Shown here one piece after another: positions 46,167 through 47,049 of a DNA stretch of 47,049 nucleotides; the first letter of the stretch is position 1, and the number at the start of each line of letters is the position of its first letter. The stretch is from a virus. Made by a program: the position numbers and the translations under genes. The notes beneath the pieces were generated by a model. The model saw nothing but the letters and a program-made list of their open reading frames with translations. It made no database searches and was not told the origin of the DNA. The stretch spans positions 1-47,049 of IMG/VR virus record IMGVR_UViG_3300050821_003265; one strand, given 5' to 3'.

Positions 46167-46526
46167 ATGATTCCCCAGGAGATGCAGCAGTTTCAATACG
46201 GCGCCGTTGTCCAGCTCATTGTCCAATTCATCGACCCAATCGCCACGGCCGCCAACAATAACGTGCCGGTCCCGCTGAACATCGCCGGCGCGTCTGATCT
46301 CCTGATCGGGTTGCTCTACCCCGACACGGTGACCTCTCAGAATTTTGACGGGACGTTTCTGACCGACGGCACCGACGGCCAGATTTATTACAACACCGTT
46401 TACAACACGGATCTCTCACAGATCGGACTCTTTCAGATCCAGGGCAAGGCCACCCTGGGCGGTAAACCCATCCTGACGGCCGTCGGATATTTCGCGGTGC
46501 TGACCAACGTGGATAATTCGGATTAG
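46167..46526 (+). CDS. Tail accessory protein (BppU-N-like?), 119 aa
   Basis: Beta-rich with QFQYGAVVQLIVQFIDP, PLNIAGASDLLIGLLYPDT, and QIGLFQIQGKATLGGKPILTAVGYFAVL, the kind of immunoglobulin-like strand order found in baseplate upper proteins. Not a confident match. It ends the fibre region; the lysis gene starts 15 bases later. Confidence 0.55.
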   Translation: MIPQEMQQFQYGAVVQLIVQFIDPIATAANNNVPVPLNIAGASDLLIGLLYPDTVTSQNFDGTFLTDGTDGQIYYNTVYNTDLSQIGLFQIQGKATLGGKPILTAVGYFAVLTNVDNSD

Positions 46527-46540
46527 AGGCGGTGTCTTGA

Positions 46541-47049
46541 TTGGAAGAGCGCAGGGAGGACTGGAACAATTCCGTCGATGCGCGACTGGTGAATTTAAAC
46601 AGCGCGCAGAAATCGGCGGACATCGATCTGGAGAAACTCCGGCGCAAAGCAGAGAAGGTCGACCTCATCCTCCGCGGGGATCCCGCGCGCAACATCGAGG
46701 GCTTGATCGAAGCGATCAATCACTTGAAGAGCGAGATCAACAAATACAACCGAATTTTCGACAAGGATTATCTGGGGCATGGCGGCCTGGTGAACTTCAT
46801 CGCCTATGTCTACGAGCGCGAGAAGGAGAAGGAGCAAGCGCGCCAGGCGAATGTCGGATACAAGTGGGGATTCTGGGGTGTGATCCTGGCCGCCGTGATT
46901 GGAGCGGCCGCTGTTATATTGACGAACAAGGAGCAGTTAGAGAAATGGTGGATGAATCCACATCTCACACCCATTGAACAGAAAATTGAAAACGCGAAGC
47001 ATCCCAAATCGAGGCATCGCCATTTCGTGATCAAGGAGCCGCTCGATGA
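46541..47049 (+). CDS. Coiled-coil, single-TM lysis-region protein (holin-like), 5' part across the join
   Basis: TTG start immediately after an in-frame TGA (46538-46540), with GAGG about 12 bases upstream. The whole protein is 177 aa once joined to positions 1-78. Residues 1-100 are highly charged and helical, with likely coiled coil around 20-70 and 90-105. One hydrophobic segment (about 107-128, rich in Ala/Ile/Val) is followed by a basic tail ending in an Arg/His cluster. It sits directly upstream of an M15 endolysin. That position and the coiled-coil-plus-TM layout resemble XhlA/holin-type accessory lysis proteins, but no holin signature was recognised. It could instead be a membrane anchor or spanin-like protein. 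Confidence 0.7.
   Translation, partial: MEERREDWNNSVDARLVNLNSAQKSADIDLEKLRRKAEKVDLILRGDPARNIEGLIEAINHLKSEINKYNRIFDKDYLGHGGLVNFIAYVYEREKEKEQARQANVGYKWGFWGVILAAVIGAAAVILTNKEQLEKWWMNPHLTPIEQKIENAKHPKSRHRHFVIKEPLD
46997..47049. repeat. 53-bp terminal overlap, right copy (circular join)
   Basis: Exact copy of positions 1-53. It lies inside the 3' part of the coiled-coil/TM lysis-region gene, whose frame continues at position 1 and stops at 76-78. After removing one copy the circle is 46,996 bp. Confidence 0.9.

Overview
The window is a complete, circularly assembled genome of a contractile-tailed bacteriophage (myovirus morphotype). The last 53 bases (46997-47049) repeat the first 53, so the unique circle is 46,996 bp and one lysis-region gene runs across the join. 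The DNA is about 55% GC by eye, coding is dense with many 4-base ATGA/GTGA/TTGA overlaps, and almost everything is on the + strand. The host cannot be named. Sec signal peptides, a lipobox and good Shine-Dalgarno sites point to a bacterium. No tRNA, rRNA or CRISPR array was seen.

Layout: (1) 46541 across the join to 1775: lysis and end-of-late genes (coiled-coil/TM holin-like protein, Zn-ribbon microprotein, M15 peptidase endolysin, an exported beta protein, a DUF1353 protein), closed by a rho-independent terminator at 1853-1892. (2) 1963-9161: recombination and replication (annealing-associated protein, two PD-(D/E)XK nucleases, ParB-methyltransferase fusion, PC4-like protein, and a replication-initiator-like gene holding four to five 12-bp direct repeats that look like iterons). 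(3) 9467-17373: small early and accessory genes, including several Zn-ribbon proteins, a lipoprotein, two exported proteins (one a 459-aa Cys-rich/Ig-like protein), a RHH protein, a RusA-like resolvase and single-TM microproteins. (4) 17459-18918: the only minus-strand cassette, built around a small resolvase/invertase-type serine recombinase with a dyad-rich upstream region. (5) 18974-24514: DNA-binding genes, terminase small and large subunits, DUF1073 portal, Mu F-like head protein. (6) 24585-28336: terminator, DUF2213 protease with a nested scaffold start, cement protein, DUF2184 major capsid protein. (7) 28343-39037: connector, neck, DUF3383 sheath, tube, frameshifted tail chaperone, short tape measure, baseplate hub, spike, gp25-like wedge, baseplate J and DUF2612-like protein. 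(8) 39051-46526: tail-fibre/adhesin region.

The most unusual feature is the number of virus proteins that begin with Sec signal peptides. Three consecutive large beta-repeat, fibre-like proteins (39974, 41649, 44087) and the protein at 542 carry them, and so do the accessory genes at 10193, 10980, 11382 and 15664. Tail fibres are normally assembled in the cytoplasm, so an exported adhesin cluster directly after the baseplate genes is unexpected. Second, the iteron-like array inside the initiator gene, the small serine recombinase and the RHH protein fit plasmid-like maintenance. No phage-type tyrosine or large serine integrase was recognised. Function names rest on motif recognition only; no database search was run.
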